From NCBI GenBank assembly GCA_020847975.1, contig JADLBD010000193.1, positions 1 to 36,499 on the forward strand: DNA of 36,499 nucleotides. Direction: 5' to 3'. Position numbers and translations under genes: made by a program. Position 1 is the first letter of the stretch; each line of letters begins with the position of its first letter. Under the pieces are notes generated by a model. The model had not been told where the DNA came from and made no database searches. It saw only the letters and a list, made by a program, of their open reading frames with translations. Shown piece after piece: positions 7,603 through 16,299 of the stretch. The stretch comes from Bryobacterales bacterium. Its GTDB lineage: Bacteria; Acidobacteriota; Terriglobia; Bryobacterales; Bryobacteraceae.

Positions 7603-9993
7603 CTAACAGCCCCCGATCAGGCTGCCCCACAGGCTGCCGGCGCAGGCACATGCCGGCTCGGGGGCAGTCGCCGCGGTCACCCGTGAAATGGCGCATTGGA
7701 CCGGTAACCCCTTGGAGCCGAGCGCCTGTGCAGTTTGCAGCTTCCGCCTGGCCTCGACCGGCCGGCCGGTCTGTTCGAGCATCAGTCCGTGCGCCAGATA
7801 GGCACGGTCCCATTCAGGCCATCGGGCCTCAATCTCCTGAATCCTCTTTTCCGCCTCTGGCTTCTGCCCGCTCAAGAAGAGCACCGCCGCCCGGATCAAC
7901 TGTAATTCGGGGTCGCCCGGATGAACTGCAGCGGCCCTGTCGAGGAACTCGAGGGCATCCTTGCTCTGTCCGAGACGCATCAGGAGGAGCGCCGTCTGTT
8001 CCGCCACTTCGGGCCGGGAGGGTGTGACGCCGAGTCCCTGCCGGAGCACTCGCTCGGCTTCCAGTCTTTTACCAGCGCTGTCCAGGATTTGCGCCTGCAA
8101 GAGGAGGTAGTCGCCGTGCCGCTCGCCCGCGGGGATCCCGTCCAGCACCTGCAGTGCTGGCCCGGCGCCTTTGGCATGGAAGAGGGCGATTGCCAGGTCG
8201 AGGCGGGATTGGGGCGCCTCCTTTGCGGCCCGCTCCAGGAATTCCGCGGCCAAATCATATTGATGGTAGGCGAGCAATGCCGCCCCCGCTCTGTGCCAAA
8301 GCCTGGCATCGCCGCCCTTGCCGAGAAGTTCACGGAACTGGAGGATGGCTTCGGCGGTCTTGCCGTCCATGAGGAGCAGGGCCGCAAAGTGGAATTGAAG
8401 ATCCGTATCCCCTGGGTGAGTGCTGGAATCGCGGCGGAGGCGATCGAGTTCGCGGCGGGTGCGCTCGGCGGCCGGGAGCGTGGCGAGTTCGATCATTCCC
8501 GCTTCGCGCCGCGGTCCCCGGGCAGAGGGCGCCCGAATCTTCTCAAACCTCGCCAGAGCCGCCTCGCCTTCCTGTTCCTTGCCGAGCGCCATCAATGCCC
8601 GGCCCAGATGCAATAGCGCTTCGGAACTTTCCGGATCTAACGCTATCGCCCGTCGCAGGACCTTCTCCGCGTCCGCGGGCCGGTCGAGCGAGAGATAGAC
8701 GAGCCCCAACTGCTCGAGGATCCGCGTATTCCCGGGAACTGCTTTGTCCGCGACGAGTAGATCCGGCAGCGCCTCCGATGTCCGGCCCATCCGGTACAGC
8801 AGCCAGGCGCGGCCAAGGAGCGCGGGGGCGAAATCCGGCTTGGCGCGGATGGCCGCATTCAGGTGTGCCAAGGCTTGGCCGGGATGGCCCCGCCATGTGA
8901 GACGAGCCAGATCGTAGGGCGCAACGGGATCCCGCGGATGCTTCCTTATATAAAGGGTGAGTTCCTGCAGCGCCTCCGGAAGCCTCGCTTCGGTGAGGCC
9001 GAGGACCAGAGCGCGGTCACGCCGGGCCGCGTCGTCCTCGGGTTGAAGCTGGAGATAACGCTCATAAACAAGCACGGCATCGCCATAGTATCCGGCCCCT
9101 TCGGCGGACCGTGCCAGCGCCAGTTGGATGTCCGCTCTCCGTGGCGCGCGCTGGCTGGCCCGAGCCAGCAGGAACACGGCACGGCTGTAATCCCGCTGAG
9201 CGGCGTACAGCAGGCCGAGTTCGAATAGCGTATCCCCGTCCTCAGGACGAAGCTTGAGAGCGACATCGAGAGCGCGGGCGGCACGATCATAGTGTCCCGC
9301 ACGCGCCGCCGCCCGGCCGAGGTTGAACAGGACATCGAACTCGTCCGGGTACTTCTCGAGTACAGCCTGGAAGGCCCGCTCGGCGCAATCGTAGAGGTCC
9401 GAACGGGCGCACGCCACGCCCAGAGGAAAAAGGACAAGCGGGTCTCGGCCGGCCTTCTTCTCGATGTCCGCGAACAGGGAAACAGCCCTCTCGCGCTGCC
9501 CCGCGTAGTAGGAGGCTTCGGCTCGCAGGAGTTCCACCGCGGGCCCGGTTTCGCGGACTCGCGACAGGTATTGGAGCGCCTTGGCGCCGTGCTTCTCTTC
9601 GGTTTCGATGCGCGCCAGTTGCAGGTTCGCATTCGGATGAGAGGGGTTTGCCTGCGCCAGGCGCTCGAACCAGACGCGAGCCTTCGCCGGGTCGCCGCAG
9701 GCGAGGTAGTGGTTTCCGAGATTGTTCAGAAGAGCAATCGAAGGCGGCCCCTTCGACAGCGCCAGTTGGTATAGCCGCTGGGCTTCTTCGCAGCGATGTT
9801 CTGCATCGAGACGGGCAGCCTCGCGCAAGCTCTGGTCCTGGGTTTGCGCACTGGCAGCCAGGGCCAGGGCGATGAGCGCGGTCAGAACTCCAACCGGAGA
9901 CCAAGCTGGGTGCGGCGTCCGTAGGTGTTCGCCAACTGGTCGGTCGACCGGCCGAAGGTGCTCGAGTAAACGTTGGTGTTCGGATCGGCCCAT
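7603..9993 (-). CDS. large TPR-repeat protein, probably exported
   Basis: The frame encodes up to 796 residues composed almost wholly of tetratricopeptide repeats (many LxxLGxxxxxxG / AxxxYxxAL / P-type units from about residue 60 to 770). TPR arrays are protein-protein interaction scaffolds, so no enzymatic role is implied. A hydrophobic stretch resembling a signal peptide (VGVLTALIALALAASAQ) lies at about residues 36-52. The only ATG is at 9993, 35 residues earlier and inside the upstream receptor gene (112-base overlap). The alternative is a CTG at 9885 overlapping the receptor stop, which would place the signal peptide at the N terminus. The extreme C terminus is oddly Cys-rich (ACACAGSLWGSLIGGC). 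It is the last gene of the probable CRTAC1-receptor-TPR operon. Confidence 0.8.
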   Translation of the reverse strand: MGRSEHQRLLEHLRPVDRPVGEHLRTPHPAWSPVGVLTALIALALAASAQTQDQSLREAARLDAEHRCEEAQRLYQLALSKGPPSIALLNNLGNHYLACGDPAKARVWFERLAQANPSHPNANLQLARIETEEKHGAKALQYLSRVRETGPAVELLRAEASYYAGQRERAVSLFADIEKKAGRDPLVLFPLGVACARSDLYDCAERAFQAVLEKYPDEFDVLFNLGRAAARAGHYDRAARALDVALKLRPEDGDTLFELGLLYAAQRDYSRAVFLLARASQRAPRRADIQLALARSAEGAGYYGDAVLVYERYLQLQPEDDAARRDRALVLGLTEARLPEALQELTLYIRKHPRDPVAPYDLARLTWRGHPGQALAHLNAAIRAKPDFAPALLGRAWLLYRMGRTSEALPDLLVADKAVPGNTRILEQLGLVYLSLDRPADAEKVLRRAIALDPESSEALLHLGRALMALGKEQEGEAALARFEKIRAPSARGPRREAGMIELATLPAAERTRRELDRLRRDSSTHPGDTDLQFHFAALLLMDGKTAEAILQFRELLGKGGDARLWHRAGAALLAYHQYDLAAEFLERAAKEAPQSRLDLAIALFHAKGAGPALQVLDGIPAGERHGDYLLLQAQILDSAGKRLEAERVLRQGLGVTPSRPEVAEQTALLLMRLGQSKDALEFLDRAAAVHPGDPELQLIRAAVLFLSGQKPEAEKRIQEIEARWPEWDRAYLAHGLMLEQTGRPVEARRKLQTAQALGSKGLPVQCAISRVTAATAPEPACACAGSLWGSLIGGC

Positions 9994-12900
9994 GTAATGC
10001 TATTCAAGACGTTGAAGCTGTCCATGCGCAACTCGAAGCGGTAGTTCTCCGTAATGTGGAAGCCCTTCACGAGCGACGCATTGATGACAAGCTGTCCGGG
10101 TCCGGTGAGGCCCGAGTAGTTCCAGGGGTTGGAGCGGGGCGTGTAGGCCGGCAGCGGGGAGAAGACTGAAGTGTCGAACCAGCGGGCCGGCCCCGGGTCG
10201 GAGATAAGCGGATCGCCGTTCGCCACCATGCCGCCGAACTGCATGAAACGGCCGGAACGCCAGGTAGCGACCGGGGTCAGGCTCCAGCCACCGGCAAGCG
10301 CGTCGAGCAGGCGCGGCGCCTGCGTCATGTACTGCCGGCCTTTTCCGAATGGGAGATCCCACGATCCGGCGAGAGAGAGACGGTGCCGGGCGGCATTGGA
10401 ACCGATCCAGGAATACTGCTGGGCGAAGGTAGCCCGGTCGTCATAGAAGCGCTGATCTTCTTCGTAGTGGTAGTTGTAGCCGAACAGCAGCGTGTAGCCC
10501 TTGCCGAAGCTGCGCTGGAGTTTGATCTGAAGCGACTGATACTTCATATCGCCGCCGGGTTGGCCGTCCACCGCCATGATGTTGCCGTACTGCGGGTAGG
10601 GCTTCATCAAAGACAGAATGCTCACGTTCTGCTGGTACCGCAGCGGTCCGGGGAACTTGTCCACGGTGAGGATGTTGTAGAAGGGGTTCTTCACCGACTG
10701 GTTCACCGCATCTTTGTACTGGTAGGCGATGTTCGGGTCCACGAGGTTGAGGTTGCGCGAGGTGTCGAACACAAAGTGGGAGAGGTTGATGTAGTAGGTG
10801 ACGTCGAGCACCAGGTTCTGCGGCAGTTGGCGCTGAATGGAGAAGTTGATCCGGTCACTGGTTTGCCGCGGCCGGTCCGGCAGATAGAAGGTGGTGCTAT
10901 CTCCAAGCGCAGTGTAACGGCCGAGCGTCTTCTGGTAAGCCGGAATGAGGGGGTTTGATGCGGGGAAAGGATCCGAGAGGCGCATCTGCGGCACTCCCAG
11001 CACCAACGGCGGAGCGCCGGTGTAACTGGTGTAGCCCGGTGTGGTGAGGTTGTTGAAGTCCGTGGTTCCCTGAATCCAGGGTGTGACGTATCTGCCGTAG
11101 GCGGCGCGCAGCGAGGTCTTATCGTTGAGCCGGTAGGCAGCGCCGATTCGAGGCGACCACGTGCCGCTTCCGGAGTTCCACTGGCCGCGATTGCCGCTGT
11201 CGGCGAACTGGAAGGCGCCATTGAAAATCCAGCCGCCGCTGTAGTATTGCTTCACGGCCGCGGGCATTTGGGGCGCATTGGCGCCCTGGAATTCGGGGAT
11301 TGGATTGGTGAGATCGAGCGCGCGCACGGAGCGGTCCTGCGACTCGCGCCAGGCTTGCTCGAACTCGTAACGAAGGCCGAGATTCAAGGTCAGCTTGCGG
11401 CTGATCTTCCAGTCGTCATTCACAAACCCCGAGTAGAATCGTGAGGACGGAGTGAGGAAGTTGATGGCCGGCATCGAAGTGGAACTGGAATCCCAGTCAC
11501 TGGCTCCGCCATTGGTGGGCGCCACGGCGCCGATGAGGAAGGTGGCAAAGCCGTCGCCGGAAAGGCGGGTGTTCGGATTGACGTAGGTATCGGCGGTGGG
11601 ATTGGCGAAGAAGCCGAATCCGGGATTGCTGAGGATGAGCCCTTGCGGAGAGCGGTTCCCGCGAGTTTCGAATCCGAATTTCAGGTAGTGCGCGCCGTGC
11701 TGCTGGGCGAGTTTGACGTCGAGGCCGTCGGCGGTGGGGCGCTGATCCCAGTATCCGCCTCCGGGTCCCATGTTGAAGTTGCGTGTCGAGCCGTCGTTGC
11801 CGGTGATGGACATGCGCGGAAGCAGGATGGGGACGGCGGGGTCTTTGAAGATCTGCTCGTAGAAGTTCGAGTTGGGGAAGATCTTCGCCCAGCCGTCCTT
11901 GGTAAAGGTGGCCCCTGGCTTGGCGGCGTCGATGAAGTCATGATATTCGCCGCGCACGTTGAGCACCGTGTTCGGGCTGAGCGTGTACGTCAGATCGGCG
12001 GATACGGACTTGGAGTCGCGCTCGCTGCCGCGGTCGGAGACGAAGTAATCGGAACCGGTGGGATTCGAGGTGGTGATGGGCGTGCGGAAGATGCTGAAGC
12101 GGCCGGAAATACGGATCTTGTCCGTCATGTTGTAGTCAACGCGGTCAGAGAAATTCTTGAACGGAAACTGAATTGGCAGGGCCACCGAATAGTTATTCAC
12201 GTGATAGGGACCGATGCCGGCCGAGTTCGCCTTCCAGAGGTGGCTGGTGTAGCCGGTGGCGGCGGGGTCGAGTTGGGAGGAGGGGATGATGTTGCCGGGA
12301 AACGGCGCGCGGCTGATGGTGCGCCCGTCGGCGGAGGTTTGTGTGCTCCAGGGGTCATAGATGGCGCGAAGGCCTCCGTTCACGTTGAGCGACTGCGAGA
12401 AGTTCCCTTGGCGTTCGAGATCGGTGGGGAGAGTTTGCACGAGCGTCTGCGGATCGGTCTGGCGCCAGCCTTCGTAGGCGACAAAGTTGAAGAGCTTATT
12501 CTTCTTGATGGGATGGCCGAGCGTGCCGCCATACATGTGATTGCGTCCGAGATTGACGGTGCGGAAGACGCGGTTTTCGAGAGCGTTCGCCCATGGATAC
12601 TGTCCCTGGTAGAAGGCGGTTCCATGGAATTCGTTGGTGCCTGACTTGAGTGTGAGGCTGATGGCGGAACCGGCGGAGTGGCCGTATTCGGCGTCCACGG
12701 CGTTCTGCTGTACGTTGACTTCCTGCACCATGTCGGGCGAAGGAACGTATCCGGTCTTGTAGCCGATGGTCACTGAGGCGCCGTCCACCTGAAGGTCGTT
12801 GGTGTAGTTCTGGCCGCCGCCGACGCGCTGCTGGTTGGGACCCCAGCTATGGTAGGGCATGTATTCCGAGCCGTAGTCGTTCTTCTCGACGGATGGGTCG

Positions 12901-13388
12901 AGCGTGGCGAGCAGGAATGGAGTACGGTAGATCTGCGGAACCGAGGAGGTGAGTTTGTTGTCGACAGTGGTCTCGAGCTTTCCCGTATTGAACTGGACGA
13001 CGGCCGCTTCGGAGGTGACCGTCACGGTTTCACGGACATCTCCGGCACGGAGGGTGGCGTCGACGCTCACGTCGCCGCGTTGAAGCAGGTTGATGTTTTC
13101 CTGGACAAACCTGGTGAAGCCGGTGAATTCGACGGTGATGGTGTAAGCGCCGGGTTCCACCAGATCGAAGAGATAGTGGCCGGCTTCATTTGTCTGGCGT
13201 GTGGCGGGAACGCCGGTATTGACGTTGGTGAGTGTGACGGTAGCCCCCGGCACGGCGGCGCGGGTGGTATCCATCACGGTTCCTTGAATTCGGCCGCGAT
13301 AGTCCTGGGCAGAGGCCATCTGTGCCAGAAGAGCCAATCCCAGAAGCGCGACGGACCGGCGGGTTTTCCGATTTGCCGAAGGCTGCAT
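9882..13388 (-). CDS. Oar-like TonB-dependent outer-membrane receptor, copy 3
   Basis: The product is a third receptor of about 1168 residues. The frame runs back to a GTG at 13412 and an ATG at 13406 (preceded by GGGGGAG). I prefer the ATG at 13388 because GAGG stands 5 bases before it and the signal peptide then begins properly (MQPSANRKTRRSVALLGLAL, cleavage near ASAQ). Domains: carboxypeptidase-regulatory-like (about 30-115, GTVMDTTRAAVPGATVT), plug (about 120-250) and barrel ending TQLGLRLEF. It is more distant from copies 1 and 2 than those are from each other: the segment after the Ig domain reads GDVRETVTVTSEAA. It overlaps the TPR gene start and follows the CRTAC1 gene, suggesting that the three act together at the cell surface. 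Confidence 0.9.
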   Translation of the reverse strand: MQPSANRKTRRSVALLGLALLAQMASAQDYRGRIQGTVMDTTRAAVPGATVTLTNVNTGVPATRQTNEAGHYLFDLVEPGAYTITVEFTGFTRFVQENINLLQRGDVSVDATLRAGDVRETVTVTSEAAVVQFNTGKLETTVDNKLTSSVPQIYRTPFLLATLDPSVEKNDYGSEYMPYHSWGPNQQRVGGGQNYTNDLQVDGASVTIGYKTGYVPSPDMVQEVNVQQNAVDAEYGHSAGSAISLTLKSGTNEFHGTAFYQGQYPWANALENRVFRTVNLGRNHMYGGTLGHPIKKNKLFNFVAYEGWRQTDPQTLVQTLPTDLERQGNFSQSLNVNGGLRAIYDPWSTQTSADGRTISRAPFPGNIIPSSQLDPAATGYTSHLWKANSAGIGPYHVNNYSVALPIQFPFKNFSDRVDYNMTDKIRISGRFSIFRTPITTSNPTGSDYFVSDRGSERDSKSVSADLTYTLSPNTVLNVRGEYHDFIDAAKPGATFTKDGWAKIFPNSNFYEQIFKDPAVPILLPRMSITGNDGSTRNFNMGPGGGYWDQRPTADGLDVKLAQQHGAHYLKFGFETRGNRSPQGLILSNPGFGFFANPTADTYVNPNTRLSGDGFATFLIGAVAPTNGGASDWDSSSTSMPAINFLTPSSRFYSGFVNDDWKISRKLTLNLGLRYEFEQAWRESQDRSVRALDLTNPIPEFQGANAPQMPAAVKQYYSGGWIFNGAFQFADSGNRGQWNSGSGTWSPRIGAAYRLNDKTSLRAAYGRYVTPWIQGTTDFNNLTTPGYTSYTGAPPLVLGVPQMRLSDPFPASNPLIPAYQKTLGRYTALGDSTTFYLPDRPRQTSDRINFSIQRQLPQNLVLDVTYYINLSHFVFDTSRNLNLVDPNIAYQYKDAVNQSVKNPFYNILTVDKFPGPLRYQQNVSILSLMKPYPQYGNIMAVDGQPGGDMKYQSLQIKLQRSFGKGYTLLFGYNYHYEEDQRFYDDRATFAQQYSWIGSNAARHRLSLAGSWDLPFGKGRQYMTQAPRLLDALAGGWSLTPVATWRSGRFMQFGGMVANGDPLISDPGPARWFDTSVFSPLPAYTPRSNPWNYSGLTGPGQLVINASLVKGFHITENYRFELRMDSFNVLNSITWADPNTNVYSSTFGRSTDQLANTYGRRTQLGLRLEF

Positions 13389-13466
13389 TCTGACCTCACT
13401 TTCCATGAACACACTCCCCCCTCAGCTTCCTTCGAGGACATCCTAAAGGAAACAGATGCGTAGAAA

Positions 13467-13493
13467 TTCGCGCAAAGAGAAACATTGCGCGAA
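13467..13493. repeat. perfect 9-bp inverted repeat in the CRTAC1-receptor gap
   Basis: TTCGCGCAA (13467-13475) and TTGCGCGAA (13485-13493) are perfect reverse complements around a 9-base loop. It lies 79 bases upstream of the chosen start of receptor copy 3 and 90 bases beyond the stop of the CRTAC1 gene. On the minus strand the stem is followed by TTTCT, a weak U-tract. It could be an attenuating terminator, an operator for the receptor gene, or a leader hairpin; the sequence does not decide. Confidence 0.5.
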
Positions 13494-13582
13494 GCCTATC
13501 CTGGGGCAGGAGTTTATCACAGCGGTCCGGAAATAGGAAGGGGATATTCGGGTATTTGAGAACAGAATTGCATCCGCCAATT

Positions 13583-15268
13583 CTACTGGGGTTCCACGAT
13601 TCGCAGGATCTGATCCGCCGGCACATTACGGAGTATTTGCACGGTCCCCGAAGGCCATTGGATCTCGATCGAGGAGGCCGATTGCTCCGCGCCAAGCCCG
13701 AAATGCACACGCGGATCACCGGAGGACAAGAATCCAACGCTGGTTGAGACGTGATTGTACAAGGCGCGGCCGGAAGGCGTGACGAGTTTAATTTGCGCGT
13801 TCCTTGCATCTCGATTGCTCTTTCGCCCCGCGGCCTCTATGAGCAGCCAATGGTTGCCGTTATCCGCGGAGTTGAGGAGAACGCGCGGCCGTTGCCCGAG
13901 AGAAGTGACGACGATATCGGGAAAGCCGTCATTGTTGAGATCGGCGAAGGCAGAGCCGCGCTGGTAGCCCTCACGGAGAAAGTCCTTGCCCATGTCCCGA
14001 GAAACGTCAAGGAATTCCTTGCCCGCCTGATTCTCAAACAACGTGTCGTGCTGTGGAGATTGCGGAGTGAGATTGTCAACGTCGCCGTTGGCGGAAAAGA
14101 GGTCTTTCCAGCCGTCGTTATCATAGTCGAGGAAGCCTGCAGACCATCCGGAATAAGGAGTGCTGAGTTGGAGGATCCTGGTCCGGGGGGACAGGTAGGT
14201 AAAGCGGCGGCCCTGGTGATTGGCGAAGATCCCCCAGATCTGGCCCATGAGGTCGTTGTAAAAGAGATCGGCCCATCCGTCGTTGTCGAAGTCCCTGGCA
14301 TCGCAGCCCATGGCGGAGACCGCGGCGCCGTTCTCGTTGTAGGCCACGCCATAGCGCAGACCCGTCTCCTGGAAGGCGCCGTTGCGCTGGTTGAGGAAGA
14401 GGAAGTTGCGTTCCGTGTCATTGGCGAGGAACACATCCATCCAGCCGTCCTTGTTGAAGTCGGCGACGCAGATGCCCATCCCTTTGCCCGGGATCGTTCC
14501 GAAACCCGAGGATTCGGAGACGTCGGAGAACCTGCCGCCGCCGAGGTTGTGGTAGAGACGTTGGGGAACGCTGGGGTAGGTTTTCGGACTACAGTACATC
14601 TCCTCGCCGCCGCGCCGGCAGGGGCGGTCGGTTTGAGGAGTCCAGAGGGTGTAGTTGGCGACAGCGAGATCGAGAAGTCCGTCGTTGTCATAGTCAAACC
14701 AGGCGGCGTGGACGCTGAGTGTGTGTGGGGGCTTGGCGAGGCCGGATTGAGCCGTCACGTCGCGGAAAGTGCCGTCCCCGTTATTGTGATAGAGGATATT
14801 GCTTCCGCCTTGAGTGATAAAAAGATCCGGAAATCCGTCATTATCATAGTCGCCCGCGGCGGCTCCGAAGCTGAAATCGAGATTCTCACCAGTGAGTCCG
14901 GCGGCTTTCGTGACGTCCTCGAAGGTCCCGTCATGCCTGTTACGGAGCAGACAGTTATAGAAAGACGGATCGGGGCGGCGCAGTTCGGGGAGTGTGGCGC
15001 CGTTGGTGAGGAAGATGTCCATCCAGCCGTCTTTGTCGTAGTCAAGAATAGCCACTCCCCCGCACATTGGCTGGGGGAAGTACTTGCGCTTGCGGAAATC
15101 GTTGTTGGAGATGTAGGGGAAGCGGGAGTTGGGAGCGATGTCGGTGAAACGCGGACGCCTGACGGCGGCGCGCCCCACGGTGGAATGTTGGAGGAGGCAG
15201 ACGGCGGCCAGGAACGCCGCGGACGACAGCAGGATTGCGCCGGAAGGCGAGGAAGCCATCGCGGTCAT
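13583..15268 (-). CDS. CRTAC1/UnbV family protein: FG-GAP repeats plus ASPIC domain
   Basis: The product is a probably exported seven-repeat beta-propeller of about 561 residues. Each repeat carries a calcium-binding-type DxDxDG loop: DYDKDGWMDIF, DYDNDGFPDLF, DYDNDGLLDLA, DFNKDGWMDVF, DFDNDGWADLF, DYDNDGWKDLF and DLNNDGFPDIV. The last 80 residues match the ASPIC/UnbV domain (NAQIKLVTPSG, VHFGLGAE, IEIQWPSG). The frame opens at 15403, but the hydrophobic signal sequence (GAILLSSAAFLAAVCLL) starts just after ATGs at 15268 and 15259; no convincing Shine-Dalgarno decides between them. The family is abundant in Acidobacteria and often lies beside Oar-like receptors and TPR proteins, as here. Its role is unknown, probably surface binding or adhesion rather than catalysis. 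It is the first gene of the probable three-gene operon. Confidence 0.88.
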   Translation of the reverse strand: MTAMASSPSGAILLSSAAFLAAVCLLQHSTVGRAAVRRPRFTDIAPNSRFPYISNNDFRKRKYFPQPMCGGVAILDYDKDGWMDIFLTNGATLPELRRPDPSFYNCLLRNRHDGTFEDVTKAAGLTGENLDFSFGAAAGDYDNDGFPDLFITQGGSNILYHNNGDGTFRDVTAQSGLAKPPHTLSVHAAWFDYDNDGLLDLAVANYTLWTPQTDRPCRRGGEEMYCSPKTYPSVPQRLYHNLGGGRFSDVSESSGFGTIPGKGMGICVADFNKDGWMDVFLANDTERNFLFLNQRNGAFQETGLRYGVAYNENGAAVSAMGCDARDFDNDGWADLFYNDLMGQIWGIFANHQGRRFTYLSPRTRILQLSTPYSGWSAGFLDYDNDGWKDLFSANGDVDNLTPQSPQHDTLFENQAGKEFLDVSRDMGKDFLREGYQRGSAFADLNNDGFPDIVVTSLGQRPRVLLNSADNGNHWLLIEAAGRKSNRDARNAQIKLVTPSGRALYNHVSTSVGFLSSGDPRVHFGLGAEQSASSIEIQWPSGTVQILRNVPADQILRIVEPQ

Positions 15269-15372
15269 TCTAGCGCGAGTGGGGAGGAGGCATTTCGGAA
15301 AAAGATCGACTATCATGCACACATGGACCGGTGTGTCACGCTCAATTTGCAGACATCGAGGAGGTCCCGGAC

Positions 15373-16296
15373 ATGCCGACGGCGCAATCCGCCCCCAGTT
15401 CATTCGTTGAAGATCTGACTGACCCCGGCTTGTGGATTGTGCCCATGTCCAACTGGGTCAGCCTGCGGAAATACCTCTGCGCCGATCCCGGCAACGGAGG
15501 GAACGCCAAAGCCGCTCAATTGAGGAACGCCATTCGCGCGGTCGTCAAGGGAACGGAAGATGAGCCCACGATCCACCACATGGGGGCTGTGGAGTATGAG
15601 AGGGTATTCTCCGGCCAGGGGAAACCGGAGAATTTCTCCATTCTGATGCACCTCCTCTGGTACAACAAGGAAAAGTTCAAGGCCTACAAGGACGCGACAG
15701 GGAAGACGATTCTCGCCAAGTACTTCGACCAGCCCAATCCGCTTCAGGCAATGGTGGACGATGCGATGTTCGGCATGGACTGCATCGGATTCGTGGGCCG
15801 CTACCTCGAGGATGCGGGTATCTTCCCCACGTATCTGCCGCTGTATCCGCGGCACTACATGGACCGCTTCTTCCCAATCCAGCAGATCACGCACATGGAA
15901 GATCTATGTGTGATCGTATGGGTGAACGGGTCGCACATCGCCATTATTGACAAGGTACAGTCCATCAACACCAACCGCACGCCGTCCGCGGTGGTCGACA
16001 TCTGCCAGTCTTCCAGCGGCGGGCCGCAATTGAACACGCGAGTCCAACTCGAGCAAACGAGCGGCGAATATCTCGATTTTGGAGAGTACGGAAAGGCCGT
16101 GGACGGGCACACAGTATCAGAGAGCGATAAGGCGCAATTGCGGAAGGACCTTGTAAAAAGGGGTTCCGTGGGATACCGGGGCGGTCTCATGTTCCACATC
16201 AAAGCCGGCTTTCCGCTCGTCCCGGTGACAGGACACGTCTATGTGGGCAGGCTGCCGAATCTGAAGAAAGGCTGGACGGAGATAGAACTGGACTGA
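15373..16296 (+). CDS. uncharacterised cytoplasmic protein with NlpC/P60-like Cys/His motifs
   Basis: The protein is 307 residues long with no signal peptide. The start is fixed by GAGGAGGT (15358-15365) 7 bases before the ATG; the open frame before it is not used. I do not recognise a named family over the full length. However, MDCIGFVGRYLEDAGI (about 136-150) resembles the DCSGFV nucleophile motif of NlpC/P60 cysteine peptidases. GSHIAIID (about 187-193) resembles their GHVAIY histidine strand, and VVDICQSSSGG (about 207-217) resembles the third-residue strand. Candidate catalytic residues are Cys137 and His188. If correct, it is a papain-fold peptidase or amidase acting inside the cell. 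It stands alone, diverging from the CRTAC1 gene and converging with the dehydrogenase gene only 3 bases away. Confidence 0.72.
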   Translation: MPTAQSAPSSFVEDLTDPGLWIVPMSNWVSLRKYLCADPGNGGNAKAAQLRNAIRAVVKGTEDEPTIHHMGAVEYERVFSGQGKPENFSILMHLLWYNKEKFKAYKDATGKTILAKYFDQPNPLQAMVDDAMFGMDCIGFVGRYLEDAGIFPTYLPLYPRHYMDRFFPIQQITHMEDLCVIVWVNGSHIAIIDKVQSINTNRTPSAVVDICQSSSGGPQLNTRVQLEQTSGEYLDFGEYGKAVDGHTVSESDKAQLRKDLVKRGSVGYRGGLMFHIKAGFPLVPVTGHVYVGRLPNLKKGWTEIELD

Positions 16297-16299
16297 ATC

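Noticed and set aside
13751..15418. A 555-codon plus-strand frame
   Set aside because: Antisense to the CRTAC1 gene, whose seven DxDxDG repeats and ASPIC domain leave no doubt about the coding strand.
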